A stretch of DNA of 64,000 nt from JAMDEO01 sp963775295 (GTDB taxonomy: Bacteria > Actinomycetota > Thermoleophilia > RBG-16-64-13): the NCBI GenBank assembly GCA_963775295.1, contig CAVZIK010000006.1:372001-436000 (forward strand), read 5' to 3'. Positions 51,689-60,534 of the stretch are shown piece by piece. Both the position numbers and the translations under genes were made by a program. The notes under the pieces are model-generated. The model searched no databases. It was given only the letters and a program-made list of their open reading frames with translations, and was not told the DNA's origin. Position 1 is the first letter of the stretch, and the number at the start of each line of letters is the position of its first letter.

Positions 51689-53962
51689 GTGAAGCTTTTC
51701 GGCCTTCCGCGGGTGCGCTCGATCGGGAGCAGGCTCCTTCTATTCTTGATCCTCAGCGTCGTCCTCACGGCGGTCGCGATCGCCGCCGTGGCCATCGCAG
51801 TGGGCTCGCGTGACGCTCACAGTCGAGTGGTCGACCAACTCAAATCAGTCGTGACCCTGAAGAAGAACGAAATCCAGGCCTGGACGGGCAGCCTAAGGCT
51901 CAATCTGGACGTCGTTCTTTCGCAGGCCAACATCCCGGGAGACCTTTCCTTGCTCCCCTCGGGATCGGCGACAGAGTCCGGAAGACGGGACGCGTATTAC
52001 CGAGTGCAGGACCGCTTCCTTTGGGCAGCCGAGCGGATGGGACTATTCGAGGAGCTGTTCTTCATGGACGAGAATGGCGTAGTGCTTCTCTCGACCAACT
52101 CGGGCCACGAGGGCCAGCGCCTGGGTATCAACGACTACTTCACTGAGGGGCTGGAGAACAAATACATCGAGCAACCCTCGTACTCACTTTCCCTTGGCAA
52201 GATGACCGTCGTAGCGAGCGCCCCCGTACAGTTGAACGGAAAGACGATCGGGGTACTTGCGGGACGAGCCAATCTGGTGGGTCTAAACGGGATCATGATA
52301 GAGCGGCCGGGGCTCGGGGAAACCGGCGAGACATACTTGGTAGGGTCCAATCACCGACTGCTCACCTATCTGCGACGGACGGGCTACTCCATCCCGGATA
52401 CCTACATCCGCACTGCCGGAGCGGACGGAGCCATCGATCACGGCGCGGGGTCTGGGACGTATGCAAACTATGCAGGTGCTCAGGTCATCGGCGTATACGA
52501 CTGGATACCGGATTTGCGCGTGGGACTCATTGCAGAGCAAGAGGAAACGGAAGCGCTGCGATCGACAAGTATCTCGCTGTGGACGATGGGGGGCGTGGCG
52601 GTACTGGCCACGCTCCTCGCCGTCCTTGCAGGCATCGCATTGACCAGGCGGATTGTCCGGCCGCTGGCCCAGCTGGGGACCGCCGCCGGCCGCATCGCGG
52701 ACGGTGAACTCGAACTGCGGGCGGACGTGACCAGAGAGGACGAGATCGGCACGCTCGCTCATTCCTTCAACAGGATGACAGGGCAGCTGGGTGAGCTGGT
52801 GCACAGCCTGGAGCGCCGCACGGACCACCTGCGTGCCATCAACGAATCCGGTCGGCAGATCAGTTCCATCTTGGAACTTGACAAGCTGTTGCCTCATGTC
52901 GCTCGCCTTCTCATCCAAAGATTCGAATACCAGACCGTCCGGATCCTCGTTCTCGACCGCGAAGGCTTTGGGCGTTTGCTCACGTGCGATGAGGGACAGG
53001 AGTGTGCGGCCCCCACCGCCGTGCGCCTGGACGACTCCGTCTGCCTCGGCAACATCGGCGAGGTGGCCAAGAACAGCGAACCTCTGCTTCTCAAGGAGGG
53101 CCATGACGACAGCGGTGGATCGGAGATCGCGGTGCCTATCCAGGTGGGGGACAAGCTTGTCGGAGTCCTCGAAATCAAAGCTACCAAGACTCGCCTCCTT
53201 GACGAGCAGGATCTTTTCGCCGCTCAGACTCTGGCCGACCAACTCGCCATCGCCATTGAAAACTCCCAGCTCTACGAGCACGCGCACGAGTTGGCGGCAA
53301 GCCGCGAACGTCAGCGGCTCGCCCGCGACCTCCATGACGCGGTGAGCCAGACTCTCTTCTCCGTCAGCCTCATCGCCGAAGTCCTGCCCCGCATTTACGA
53401 ACGCGATGCCGAGCAAGGCAGGGCCCGTCTGGAGGAACTACGCCAGCTCACGCGCGGAGCGCTTGCCGAGATGAGAACCCTCCTCCTCGAACTCCGCCCG
53501 GCCTCGCTTGCCGAGGCGAACCTCCCCGACCTGCTGAGACAGCTGACCGAAGCCGCAGTTGGCCGGGCTCGCATCCCCGTGGAGTTACATACCGAAGAGA
53601 CGTGCCGGGAGCTCCCTACCGACGTCCGCCTTGCGCTTTACCGGATCGCCCAAGAAGCGCTCAACAACGTGGTCAAACACTCGGGGGCGGCCAGGGCTAC
53701 CGTAGGCCTGAGCTGCAGCGCAACCGGCCTGCGGCTGGTGGTGTCGGACGACGGTACGGGCTTCAGAGAGGCCACGAACGTTGGAAAGCTTGGTCTCGGG
53801 ATAATGCGGGAGAGGGCGGAAGCCGTGGGCGCCCGGCTCGAGATACTCTCGCAACCCGGCCAAGGCACTTCCGTGCGGGTGGACTGGCCCCAAGAGCCAA
53901 GTACTGGCCATCCAGCCAGGTTGACAACTCCCCAGCTGCCGCTGGGCGGCGTACGCGGATAA
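51689..53962 (+). CDS. Sensor histidine kinase (Cache-HAMP-GAF-HisKA_3)
   Basis: A 757-residue kinase starting at a GTG with GAGG six bases before it. Order: helix 1 (LLLFLILSVVLTAVAIAAVA), outer Cache-like domain (about 36-300), helix 2 (VAVLATLLAVLAGIALTRRI), HAMP, GAF (about 410-555), the HisKA_3 phosphoacceptor in ARDLHDAVSQTLFS, and an ATPase domain ending in GLGIMRERAEAVGARLEI. This is the NarX/DegS-type kinase that pairs with NarL-type regulators, as encoded two genes upstream. The outer domain and the adjacent binding lipoprotein suggest sensing of an external solute. Confidence 0.95.
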   Translation: MKLFGLPRVRSIGSRLLLFLILSVVLTAVAIAAVAIAVGSRDAHSRVVDQLKSVVTLKKNEIQAWTGSLRLNLDVVLSQANIPGDLSLLPSGSATESGRRDAYYRVQDRFLWAAERMGLFEELFFMDENGVVLLSTNSGHEGQRLGINDYFTEGLENKYIEQPSYSLSLGKMTVVASAPVQLNGKTIGVLAGRANLVGLNGIMIERPGLGETGETYLVGSNHRLLTYLRRTGYSIPDTYIRTAGADGAIDHGAGSGTYANYAGAQVIGVYDWIPDLRVGLIAEQEETEALRSTSISLWTMGGVAVLATLLAVLAGIALTRRIVRPLAQLGTAAGRIADGELELRADVTREDEIGTLAHSFNRMTGQLGELVHSLERRTDHLRAINESGRQISSILELDKLLPHVARLLIQRFEYQTVRILVLDREGFGRLLTCDEGQECAAPTAVRLDDSVCLGNIGEVAKNSEPLLLKEGHDDSGGSEIAVPIQVGDKLVGVLEIKATKTRLLDEQDLFAAQTLADQLAIAIENSQLYEHAHELAASRERQRLARDLHDAVSQTLFSVSLIAEVLPRIYERDAEQGRARLEELRQLTRGALAEMRTLLLELRPASLAEANLPDLLRQLTEAAVGRARIPVELHTEETCRELPTDVRLALYRIAQEALNNVVKHSGAARATVGLSCSATGLRLVVSDDGTGFREATNVGKLGLGIMRERAEAVGARLEILSQPGQGTSVRVDWPQEPSTGHPARLTTPQLPLGGVRG

Positions 53963-54015
53963 AGGCATAGTAGAGGCGACCTCATAAGCAATGCCGAAAG
54001 CGTCCGGAGAATGAC

Positions 54016-54366
54016 TTGCACGTCCTGCTGGCCGACGATAATCTCGAGATCAGATCGGCGCTGCGTCTTTTGCTCCACGAGTTGGGCCATTCCATTTCCG
54101 AAGCTTCCGATGTCTCCGGCCTGATGGGTGAGCTTCAAGCGGGAGCGATCGACCTGCTCCTTCTCGACTGGGAACTGCCCGGGCTGATAGCGGAGGCCCA
54201 CGTGAGGGAAATACGGCGCATCAACCCCCGCTGCGTCGTCGTAGCGATGAGCGGGCGCCCTGAGGCTCGGGCAGAGTCCAACGACGTGGGTATCGAAGCG
54301 TTCGTGAGTAAGAGCGATCCCCCCGACGCGCTCCTGCGGATTCTCAGGGAGACTGCCGCCCAGTAA
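54016..54366 (+). CDS. Stand-alone receiver-domain response regulator
   Basis: A 116-residue single receiver domain starting at a TTG (CGGAGAA upstream). The phosphorylation residues are present: acidic pair ADDN, Asp in LLLDWELPG, Ser in AMSGRP and Lys in FVSKSD. It has no output domain. It lies 53 bases after the histidine kinase gene and could act as a phosphate sink or connector for that system. Confidence 0.85.
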   Translation: MHVLLADDNLEIRSALRLLLHELGHSISEASDVSGLMGELQAGAIDLLLLDWELPGLIAEAHVREIRRINPRCVVVAMSGRPEARAESNDVGIEAFVSKSDPPDALLRILRETAAQ

Positions 54367-54378
54367 CCCGTTTGGCCC

Positions 54379-54407
54379 TTGACACGCTCTTGGCTATCGT
54401 GTATATA
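54379..54407 (+). promoter_or_regulatory. Strong promoter of the ArsR-Hdr operon, apparently leaderless
   Basis: TTGACA (54379-54384), a 17-base spacer and TATATA (54402-54407). Seven bases later comes the ATG at 54415, so transcription should start at the start codon; no ribosome site fits. GTATATAC (54401-54408) is a palindrome over the -10 box and could be the operator. Confidence 0.75.
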
Positions 54408-54414
54408 CGTAGTT

Positions 54415-54825
54415 ATGCAAATACCTGAGTTCACAAGTTCGTCAACGGGGGACATGCGTGCCATCTTTGAGATGCACGCCGAGTTGTGCAAGGCGCTGGC
54501 GAGCGAGCACCGTCTGGCTATCCTCTACTACATCAAGGATGGGGAAAGATGCGTCGGTGACATCGCTGCCGAACTGGACATCTCGGTGCACTTGGTCTCG
54601 CAGCATTTGCGGATTTTGAAGCAGCGTTTGCTCGTCCGCTCTCGAAAAGAGGGCCAAACCGTCTACTACTCCATTACCAATCCCAAGTTCGTCCAGGCCT
54701 GCGCGCTCATCCGCCAGGCGCTCCTCGAGCAACACTCGGCCGAGGGGCAATCGCTCCGTGCGGCCGAGAGGATAGAAGCCATGGGCACCGCGGGTGCCGG
54801 GGACTTAACGGAATTCATCGGATAG
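54415..54825 (+). CDS. ArsR-family transcriptional regulator
   Basis: A 136-residue winged-helix regulator. The recognition region is CVGDIAAELDISVHLVSQHL with the wing near RSRKEGQTVYYSI. The ATG at 54415 is preferred to an upstream TTG because the promoter lies between them. Cysteines are at 25, 46 and 96. Cys46 lies at the start of the helix that holds the metal site in ArsR itself, so thiol or metal sensing is possible. It leads an operon of TusA, Hdr-like and DsrE-like genes, which makes a sulfur-species or redox signal attractive but unproven. Confidence 0.9.
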   Translation: MQIPEFTSSSTGDMRAIFEMHAELCKALASEHRLAILYYIKDGERCVGDIAAELDISVHLVSQHLRILKQRLLVRSRKEGQTVYYSITNPKFVQACALIRQALLEQHSAEGQSLRAAERIEAMGTAGAGDLTEFIG

Positions 54826-54836
54826 GGGGCATCGAG

Positions 54837-55097
54837 ATGGGAGAAGAAACTGTGGACCTGAGCACAATCCAGTCGCAGAAGGTCGTCGACGCAAGAGGGA
54901 CCTCTTGCCCTGGACCGATCCTCGCCGCTAAGAAGGGCATCGTCGACGTCAAAGTGGGCGAGATCATGGAAGTTCTCGCCACCGACTCGGGTACCCAGAA
55001 AGACCTTCCGGCCTGGTCCAAGAAAGTTGGCCACGAGTACTTGGGGCTGATTGAAGAACCCGGCTATATGAAGCTCTACGTGAAGAGACTGAAGTAG
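54837..55097 (+). CDS. TusA/SirA-family sulfur carrier protein
   Basis: An 86-residue TusA-fold protein with the active-site motif DARGTSCPGPILAAKKG; Cys24 in CPGP is the persulfide carrier. TusA proteins relay sulfane sulfur to partner enzymes. It lies 11 bases after the ArsR gene and 18 before the MvhD-like gene. A DsrE-like gene ends the same operon, so sulfur relay is probably part of the complex's work. Confidence 0.93.
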   Translation: MGEETVDLSTIQSQKVVDARGTSCPGPILAAKKGIVDVKVGEIMEVLATDSGTQKDLPAWSKKVGHEYLGLIEEPGYMKLYVKRLK

Positions 55098-55115
55098 CGA
55101 TCAGGGAGCGCACAC

Positions 55116-55538
55116 GTGACCGACGTTGGCGGCGTCTCGCCCAAGATACTGGTGTTTTCTACCAACAATATATCCGATCCAGGCATTGACCTGGCAGGCA
55201 GTTCTCACATGCACTATTCCCCCAAGGTTATGGTGTTGAGCGTGCCTTGCACCAGCGGCATCAAGCCAAATTGGGTGCTCCACGCGGTGGAACAGGGTTT
55301 CGATGGGGTCTTCATTGCCGCGGACGGCGAGGAATGTGCCTACCTACCGGACTGCAGCGAGCGGACCTCGAAGATCGTATCTGACGCCCAGGAGTTGCTC
55401 GTGCAGAAGGGCCACCAACCTCAGCGCGTGCGGATGGCCGCCATCTGCTCTGTGTGCGCCGAGCCGTTTACAAATTACATGAGGGAGTTCTCGGAAATGC
55501 TCGCCGGCCTTGGGCCGGATGAGGCGGTGAAATCGTGA
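55116..55538 (+). CDS. MvhD/FlpD-like hydrogenase iron-sulfur subunit
   Basis: A 140-residue protein of the MvhD/FlpD family, which links hydrogenase, formate dehydrogenase or NADH modules to HdrA. Conserved features are KILVFSTNNIS, VPCTSGIKP, DGVFIAADGEEC and ICSVCAEPF, giving at least five cysteines for a [2Fe-2S] centre. It overlaps the HdrA-GltD gene by four bases. The usual CHY motif is replaced by EECAYLPDC. It probably bridges electrons into the HdrA subunit. Confidence 0.88.
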   Translation: MTDVGGVSPKILVFSTNNISDPGIDLAGSSHMHYSPKVMVLSVPCTSGIKPNWVLHAVEQGFDGVFIAADGEECAYLPDCSERTSKIVSDAQELLVQKGHQPQRVRMAAICSVCAEPFTNYMREFSEMLAGLGPDEAVKS

Positions 55539-58222
55539 AGTTCGATGCGTTGATCGTGGGGGGCGGCATCGGCGGCATGGAGTCCGCCCTCAAGCTTGGC
55601 GATATGGGCTACAAGGTCCTTTTGGTCGAAAAGGAATCCAGCGTCGGTGGAAAGATGATCCTGCTGAGCAAGGTCTTCCCCACTCTCGACTGCGCCAGCT
55701 GCATCTCCACCCCCAAAATGGGGGCGACCATCCATCACCCCAACATTACCGCGCTCACCTATTCCGAGGTGGAGAGCATCCGTCGCGACGGCGAAGGGCG
55801 CTTCAAGGCAAAAATCCGCCGCAAGCCCCGTTACGTTGATGAAGCTGCTTGCACCGGCTGCCGGCAGTGCGAGATGGTCTGCAATGTGGCAGTCCCAGAC
55901 GAGTTCAACGCCGACCTGGTGTCGCGCAGGGCCGCTCACATCGCCTTCCCGCAGGCGGTTCCGAAGAAGGCCGTCATCCAACGAGTCGGGACCTCGCCCT
56001 GTACCTCCAGCTGTCCGGCGGGCATCCGCCCGCACGGGTACGTTGCCCTTATCCGTAGTGGTCAGTACGAAAAGGCCTTCGACCTCGTTCTCGAAGCAAC
56101 GCCCCTCGTCGGTAGCTTGGGTCGAGCTTGCTACGCTCCGTGTGAAGAGGAATGCACGCGGGGAGGTCTCGAGGGTCCGCTCTCTCTGCGCAGGCTGAAA
56201 CGCTTCGTGGCCGACACGCATTACGCCAATGGACCCACGATCGTCGACATCCCCGCCCCCAATGGCAAGAAAGTGGCCATCGTTGGCTCCGGACCCGCGG
56301 GCCTCACCGCCGCTTGGCACCTGGCTCGCAAGGGTTACAAGGTCACGATATTCGAAGCGGCCAGTCAAGCAGGCGGAATGCTCCGCTTGGCGCTGCCGCC
56401 GTATCGCCTTCCAAACGAGGTGGTGGAGCAAGACGTGAGCAACGTCACGGCGGCCGGAGTCGAGATCGTCACTGATGTCCGCATCAAGGACGTGGCCGAG
56501 CTTCGGGAGGCCGGCTACGATGCGGTGCTCTTGGCTGTAGGGACGCACCAATCGACCAAGCTCGGCGTTCCCGGCGAAGATCTGCGCGGTGTCATGCGGG
56601 CAGCGGATTTCCTCAAGGCCGCGAAACTCGGGGAAGAGCTTCCCGTGGAGGGCAAGCAGGTAGTGGTGATCGGTGGTGGCAACGTGGCCATGGATGCGGC
56701 ACGAACCGCTCTCCGGCTGGGTGCCCGGTCAGTACGCGCCATCAGTCTCGAGTCGCTGGGCCAGATGCCTGCTCACCCGCGAGAAATCGAAGAGGCCACC
56801 GGCGAGGGCGTGATCTTTCAAAACTCCTGCGGAGTAAGCGAGTTCCAAGGTGAAGAGGAAGTTCGGGGCGTTCAACTCATGCGCTGCCTAGCCGTGACAG
56901 ATGAAGAGGGTCGGTTCCGCCCGCAGTACGGGGAAGACCTCGGTAGCATACCGGCAGAACTTGTCGTCGTCGCCGCAGGCATGAGACCGGACACCGGCGC
57001 GTTCGGGCTGCCCATCAATAGTAGCGGAACGATCCAAGTGGATCGCAACACGCTGCAGACTACTCACCCCTATGTATTTGCCGCCGGCGACGCCGTCCTG
57101 GGCCCCTCGATGATCACTTCGGCAGCCGGTCACGGACGCAGAGCAGCCTTTATGATCGACCGCTGGCTCCAGGGGCAGGACCTCGACTCGGCACAGTTCG
57201 ATGTCGCGCTCCCTATGGTCGACAAGGACCAGGTTCTGGCGCGACAGGCGACGTACAGCAACCTCCCGCCCCTCCTTCCTCCGGAAGCGACGGCTCTGAT
57301 GCCGGGCGAGTTCTACCCGGACGAGCAGACGATGACTGAAGAGGAGGCCCTTGCCACCACCAGCCGTTGTCTCGACTGCGGCGTGTGTTCGGAGTGCCAG
57401 CAGTGCGTGGCCATTTGCCCCGCCGACTGCATCGACCTCCACATGCAGGGTGAGGACTTCGAAGCGGAGGTCGGAGCGGTGGTCCTAGCCACCGGATTCA
57501 AACTGTTCGCAGCCGACGCCAAGCCGCAGTACGGCTATGGTAAGCACAAGAACGTCATCACCGGCATGCAGATGGATCGGCTCCTGGCTCCCACCAGGCC
57601 GTACAACGCCGTGGTCCGCCCCGGTGACGGCAAGATTCCCGACAACATCGCTTACGTCCTGTGCACCGGGTCCCGCGACGAGACGGTCGACAACCCGCTG
57701 TGTTCCAAGGTTTGCTGCATGTATTCCATCAAGCAGAACCAACTCATCATGGGCGCCCTACCTCTCGCGGACGTCACTGTCTATTACATGGACGTGCGAG
57801 CAGTGGGCAAGGGGTACGACGAGTTCTACGAACAGGCCAAGGCGATGGGCGCTAACTTCGTGCGGGGCCGCATCTCGGAGATTGAGGAGAAAGAAGACGG
57901 CAATCTCGTCCTGCACTACGAGGATATCGAGAACGGCGGTTCCATCGCGGAAGCCGAACACGACTTAGTGGTCCTCGCTGTCGGCATCCAGCCCAACCTC
58001 GACGTGCAGACACTGTTCCCCGAAGGTGGCCCGAGTCTGGACGATTACTACTACATCGGTGAGGCCGATGAAGACCTCAATCCCGGTGCCACCGACCTGC
58101 CCGGCGTCTTTGTGGCGGGCACTGCTTCGGGGGCCAAGGATATCCCCGATTCGATCCTCCACGCGGGTGCGGCGGTCGCGCAAGCGGCGGCCCATCTCGA
58201 GAAAGTGAAGGTCCCGGCATGA
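55535..58222 (+). CDS. HdrA-like flavoprotein with an inserted GltD-type NAD(P)H domain
   Basis: An 895-residue fusion. Residues 1-140 are the start of HdrA: FAD loop IVGGGIGGMESALKLGDMGY, DCASCISTPKM and a CTGCRQCEMVC ferredoxin motif. Residues about 150-560 are a GltD/NfnB-like NAD(P)H oxidoreductase: CTSSCPAGIRPHGYVALIRS, AIVGSGPAGLTAAWHLARKG and VIGGGNVAMDAARTALRLGA. HdrA then resumes with CGVCSECQQCVAICPADC and continues to GIQPNLDVQT. HdrA bifurcates electrons at FAD in methanogens and in Hdr-Flx complexes; here the NAD(P)H module is built in. It lies in an MvhD-HdrA-HdrC-HdrB operon. Confidence 0.9.
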   Translation: MKFDALIVGGGIGGMESALKLGDMGYKVLLVEKESSVGGKMILLSKVFPTLDCASCISTPKMGATIHHPNITALTYSEVESIRRDGEGRFKAKIRRKPRYVDEAACTGCRQCEMVCNVAVPDEFNADLVSRRAAHIAFPQAVPKKAVIQRVGTSPCTSSCPAGIRPHGYVALIRSGQYEKAFDLVLEATPLVGSLGRACYAPCEEECTRGGLEGPLSLRRLKRFVADTHYANGPTIVDIPAPNGKKVAIVGSGPAGLTAAWHLARKGYKVTIFEAASQAGGMLRLALPPYRLPNEVVEQDVSNVTAAGVEIVTDVRIKDVAELREAGYDAVLLAVGTHQSTKLGVPGEDLRGVMRAADFLKAAKLGEELPVEGKQVVVIGGGNVAMDAARTALRLGARSVRAISLESLGQMPAHPREIEEATGEGVIFQNSCGVSEFQGEEEVRGVQLMRCLAVTDEEGRFRPQYGEDLGSIPAELVVVAAGMRPDTGAFGLPINSSGTIQVDRNTLQTTHPYVFAAGDAVLGPSMITSAAGHGRRAAFMIDRWLQGQDLDSAQFDVALPMVDKDQVLARQATYSNLPPLLPPEATALMPGEFYPDEQTMTEEEALATTSRCLDCGVCSECQQCVAICPADCIDLHMQGEDFEAEVGAVVLATGFKLFAADAKPQYGYGKHKNVITGMQMDRLLAPTRPYNAVVRPGDGKIPDNIAYVLCTGSRDETVDNPLCSKVCCMYSIKQNQLIMGALPLADVTVYYMDVRAVGKGYDEFYEQAKAMGANFVRGRISEIEEKEDGNLVLHYEDIENGGSIAEAEHDLVVLAVGIQPNLDVQTLFPEGGPSLDDYYYIGEADEDLNPGATDLPGVFVAGTASGAKDIPDSILHAGAAVAQAAAHLEKVKVPA

Positions 58223-59985
58223 GTGAGCGCAGGATCGGGGTCTATGTCTGCCATTGTGGTGGCAACATCTCCGACTACGTCGACGTGGACGAGGTGATCA
58301 AAGAGGTCGAATCCGAGCCCGGCGTCGTGGTAGCGCGGACCGCAATGTTCACCTGCTCCGACGCCACCCAACAGGAGATCATCAAGGACATCCAGGAGCA
58401 GAAGCTCGATGGGATCGTGGTGGCTTCCTGCTCGCCCAAACTCCACACATTCACCTTCCGCGAGGTGGCGAAACGGGCGGGCCTCAATCCCTACCAGTAC
58501 ACCCAGGTCAATCTCAGAGAACAATGCTCGTGGGCCCACACCGACGACAAGGCGGGAGCTACCGATAAGGGCATCCGCTTGGTGCGCGGCGGGATCGCCC
58601 GCACCCGGCTCACCGTGCCGCTCGAGCCCATCGTTGTGGAGACCGTGCCAAAAGCCGTCGTCATAGGCGGTGGGGTGACTGGGCTACGATCGGCACTCGG
58701 CTTAGCCGAGATCGGCCTCTCCGTCTTCCTAGTGGAGCGGGAAGAGGAACTCGGCGGCTGGGTCGGCGGGTTCACCGAGATGTATCCCAAGGCGAAGAAC
58801 GGTCGCGAGCTTGTGGACGACTTGGTCAATAAGGTCTCTCGGCACCCCAACGTGACAATATTCAAGAAAGCCGAAGTCGTTGGCAAAAGCGGCAGCTTCG
58901 GCAATTACAAGGTGAGCATCCAAGTGAACGGCGACGGGCGCGCAGAAACCATCGAGGTCGACGCCGGCTCGTTGATCGTCGCCACCGGATTCCAGAGCTA
59001 CATCCCCGCAGAAGGCGAACTGGGATATGGGCTCGACGGAGTTCTCACTATGCCCGAGTTCAAGAACCTGGCAGAACAGAGCGAGGGACCGCTCACCTAC
59101 AACAACAAGCCCGTACGAAGCATCGTCTACATCTATTGTGTGGGCAGCAGACAGCCCGAGGGGAACACGTATTGTTCCCGCTACTGCTGCACCGCGGCGG
59201 TCCATGCGTCGCTGGAGGCTTCCGCCAAGGGCGAGAACTCCGGTGGCCGCCAAGCGGGCGCTTCGCAGTTACGCCAATACCATCTCTACCGCGACATGCG
59301 CTCGTACGGCAAGTACGAGCTGCTGTACAACGAGTCTCGAAAGCAGGGCTCCGTATACCTCCGCTTCCCGGACGATGAACCCCCTGTCGTAGAGAGCGAT
59401 GGGGCTGGCGGTCTCACAGTCACAACCCGCGATCTGCTCACGGGCGGAGTGGAACTCACGATCCCTGCCGACCTCGTAGTGTTGGCTACGGGCATGGTTC
59501 CACGCGAGAATGAGGACCTCGTCAAGACGCTCAAGCTGCCCATCGGCAAAGACGGCTTCTTCAACGAGATCCATCCAAAGCTACGGCCGGTCGAGACCGT
59601 GGTCGACGGCGTCTTTATCTCCGGCGCCTGTCAGAGCCCCAAGAACTCAGCCGAAGCGGTTGCCTCGGGATTGGCAGCGGTGACCCAATGCGCGGCCATC
59701 CTCAAGCGGGGCTACGCTGAACTCGATCCCTTGGTCGCGGTTGTCGACAACGACGCGTGTACATGGTGTGGCGAATGTCTGGCAGCTTGTCCCTATGACG
59801 CGCCGCAAGAGACGGAGCAGGATGGCAAGGCTGTGGCTTTCATCGACAAGGCCGCCTGCAAGGGTTGCGGTGGTTGCGTGCCCATCTGTCCCAAAAACGC
59901 CATAGACCTGCAGGGTTACACGGATGCTCAGGTCAAGGCACAGATCGAAGCCTTCATGGAGGAGTTGACCCCATGCCAGTCGTGA
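58219..59985 (+). CDS. hdrA: HdrA-like flavoprotein, second copy
   Basis: A 588-residue HdrA of ordinary layout. The N-terminal domain RIGVYVCHCGGNISDYVDVD is present, followed by FAD domain VVIGGGVTGLRSALGLAEIG, and ends in two [4Fe-4S] motifs, CTWCGECLAACP and CKGCGGCVPICP. It overlaps the fusion HdrA gene by four bases and the small winged-helix gene by 13, showing tight co-expression. Two HdrA proteins in one operon suggest a hetero-HdrA core, one with and one without the NAD(P)H module. Confidence 0.93.
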   Translation: MSERRIGVYVCHCGGNISDYVDVDEVIKEVESEPGVVVARTAMFTCSDATQQEIIKDIQEQKLDGIVVASCSPKLHTFTFREVAKRAGLNPYQYTQVNLREQCSWAHTDDKAGATDKGIRLVRGGIARTRLTVPLEPIVVETVPKAVVIGGGVTGLRSALGLAEIGLSVFLVEREEELGGWVGGFTEMYPKAKNGRELVDDLVNKVSRHPNVTIFKKAEVVGKSGSFGNYKVSIQVNGDGRAETIEVDAGSLIVATGFQSYIPAEGELGYGLDGVLTMPEFKNLAEQSEGPLTYNNKPVRSIVYIYCVGSRQPEGNTYCSRYCCTAAVHASLEASAKGENSGGRQAGASQLRQYHLYRDMRSYGKYELLYNESRKQGSVYLRFPDDEPPVVESDGAGGLTVTTRDLLTGGVELTIPADLVVLATGMVPRENEDLVKTLKLPIGKDGFFNEIHPKLRPVETVVDGVFISGACQSPKNSAEAVASGLAAVTQCAAILKRGYAELDPLVAVVDNDACTWCGECLAACPYDAPQETEQDGKAVAFIDKAACKGCGGCVPICPKNAIDLQGYTDAQVKAQIEAFMEELTPCQS

Positions 59986-60221
59986 ACCGGGAGGTCCGGG
60001 AGATAGTACGCGACGAGCATCTGATGCGTCGCCATATCCTGAAAGCGCTCAAGGAAGGGCCCTTGACCGTGCCCGAGATCGCCCAAGCGATCGATAAGCC
60101 CGCGCATGAGGTCGTGTTCTGGGTCATGGGAATGCGAAAGTACGGATACTTGGCTGAGACGAAAGAGACGAATGACGACGGCTTCTACCTCTACGCTGCC
60201 GTGGAAAGGGAGGATGCATGA
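59973..60221 (+). CDS. Small winged-helix protein
   Basis: An 82-residue protein with a winged-helix pattern (HILKALKEGPLTVPEIAQAI, then VVFWVMGMRKYGYLAE). GGAGGAG lies eight bases before the ATG, inside the end of the HdrA gene, with a 13-base overlap. It also overlaps the HdrC gene by four bases. It could be a DNA-binding regulator or a structural subunit of the complex; sequence alone does not decide. Confidence 0.82.
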   Translation: MPVVNREVREIVRDEHLMRRHILKALKEGPLTVPEIAQAIDKPAHEVVFWVMGMRKYGYLAETKETNDDGFYLYAAVEREDA

Positions 60222-60523
60222 GCACCCTCGTTAATCCTCAGCTTGCGGATGAGATCGGCGAAGATGCCGAGTTCAACGCCTCTGCCTGCATGAATTGCGG
60301 AGTGTGCACCGCGGTATGTCCCATGGGCATCGATATCCTCCCACGACGGTTGTTTCGCTACGTCATGCTGGGCATGGAGGAGCAAGTGCTTCAGGAGACT
60401 GAGACGGTCTACTCGTGCCTCCTGTGCAAGATGTGCGAGGTCAACTGTCCGGCAGGGGTCCACATCGCCGAGAACGTCCGCGCTCTTCGTCATCACATCA
60501 ATCGCAAGTCCTTCGGGCTTTAG
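60218..60523 (+). CDS. hdrC: HdrC-like iron-sulfur protein
   Basis: A 101-residue protein with two [4Fe-4S] motifs, CMNCGVCTAVCP and CLLCKMCEVNCP, separated by about 35 residues as in HdrC. The ending HIAENVRALRHH is typical. It carries electrons between HdrA and HdrB. It lies directly before the HdrB-like gene. Confidence 0.94.
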   Translation: MSTLVNPQLADEIGEDAEFNASACMNCGVCTAVCPMGIDILPRRLFRYVMLGMEEQVLQETETVYSCLLCKMCEVNCPAGVHIAENVRALRHHINRKSFGL

Positions 60524-60534
60524 GAGATAGGGTC

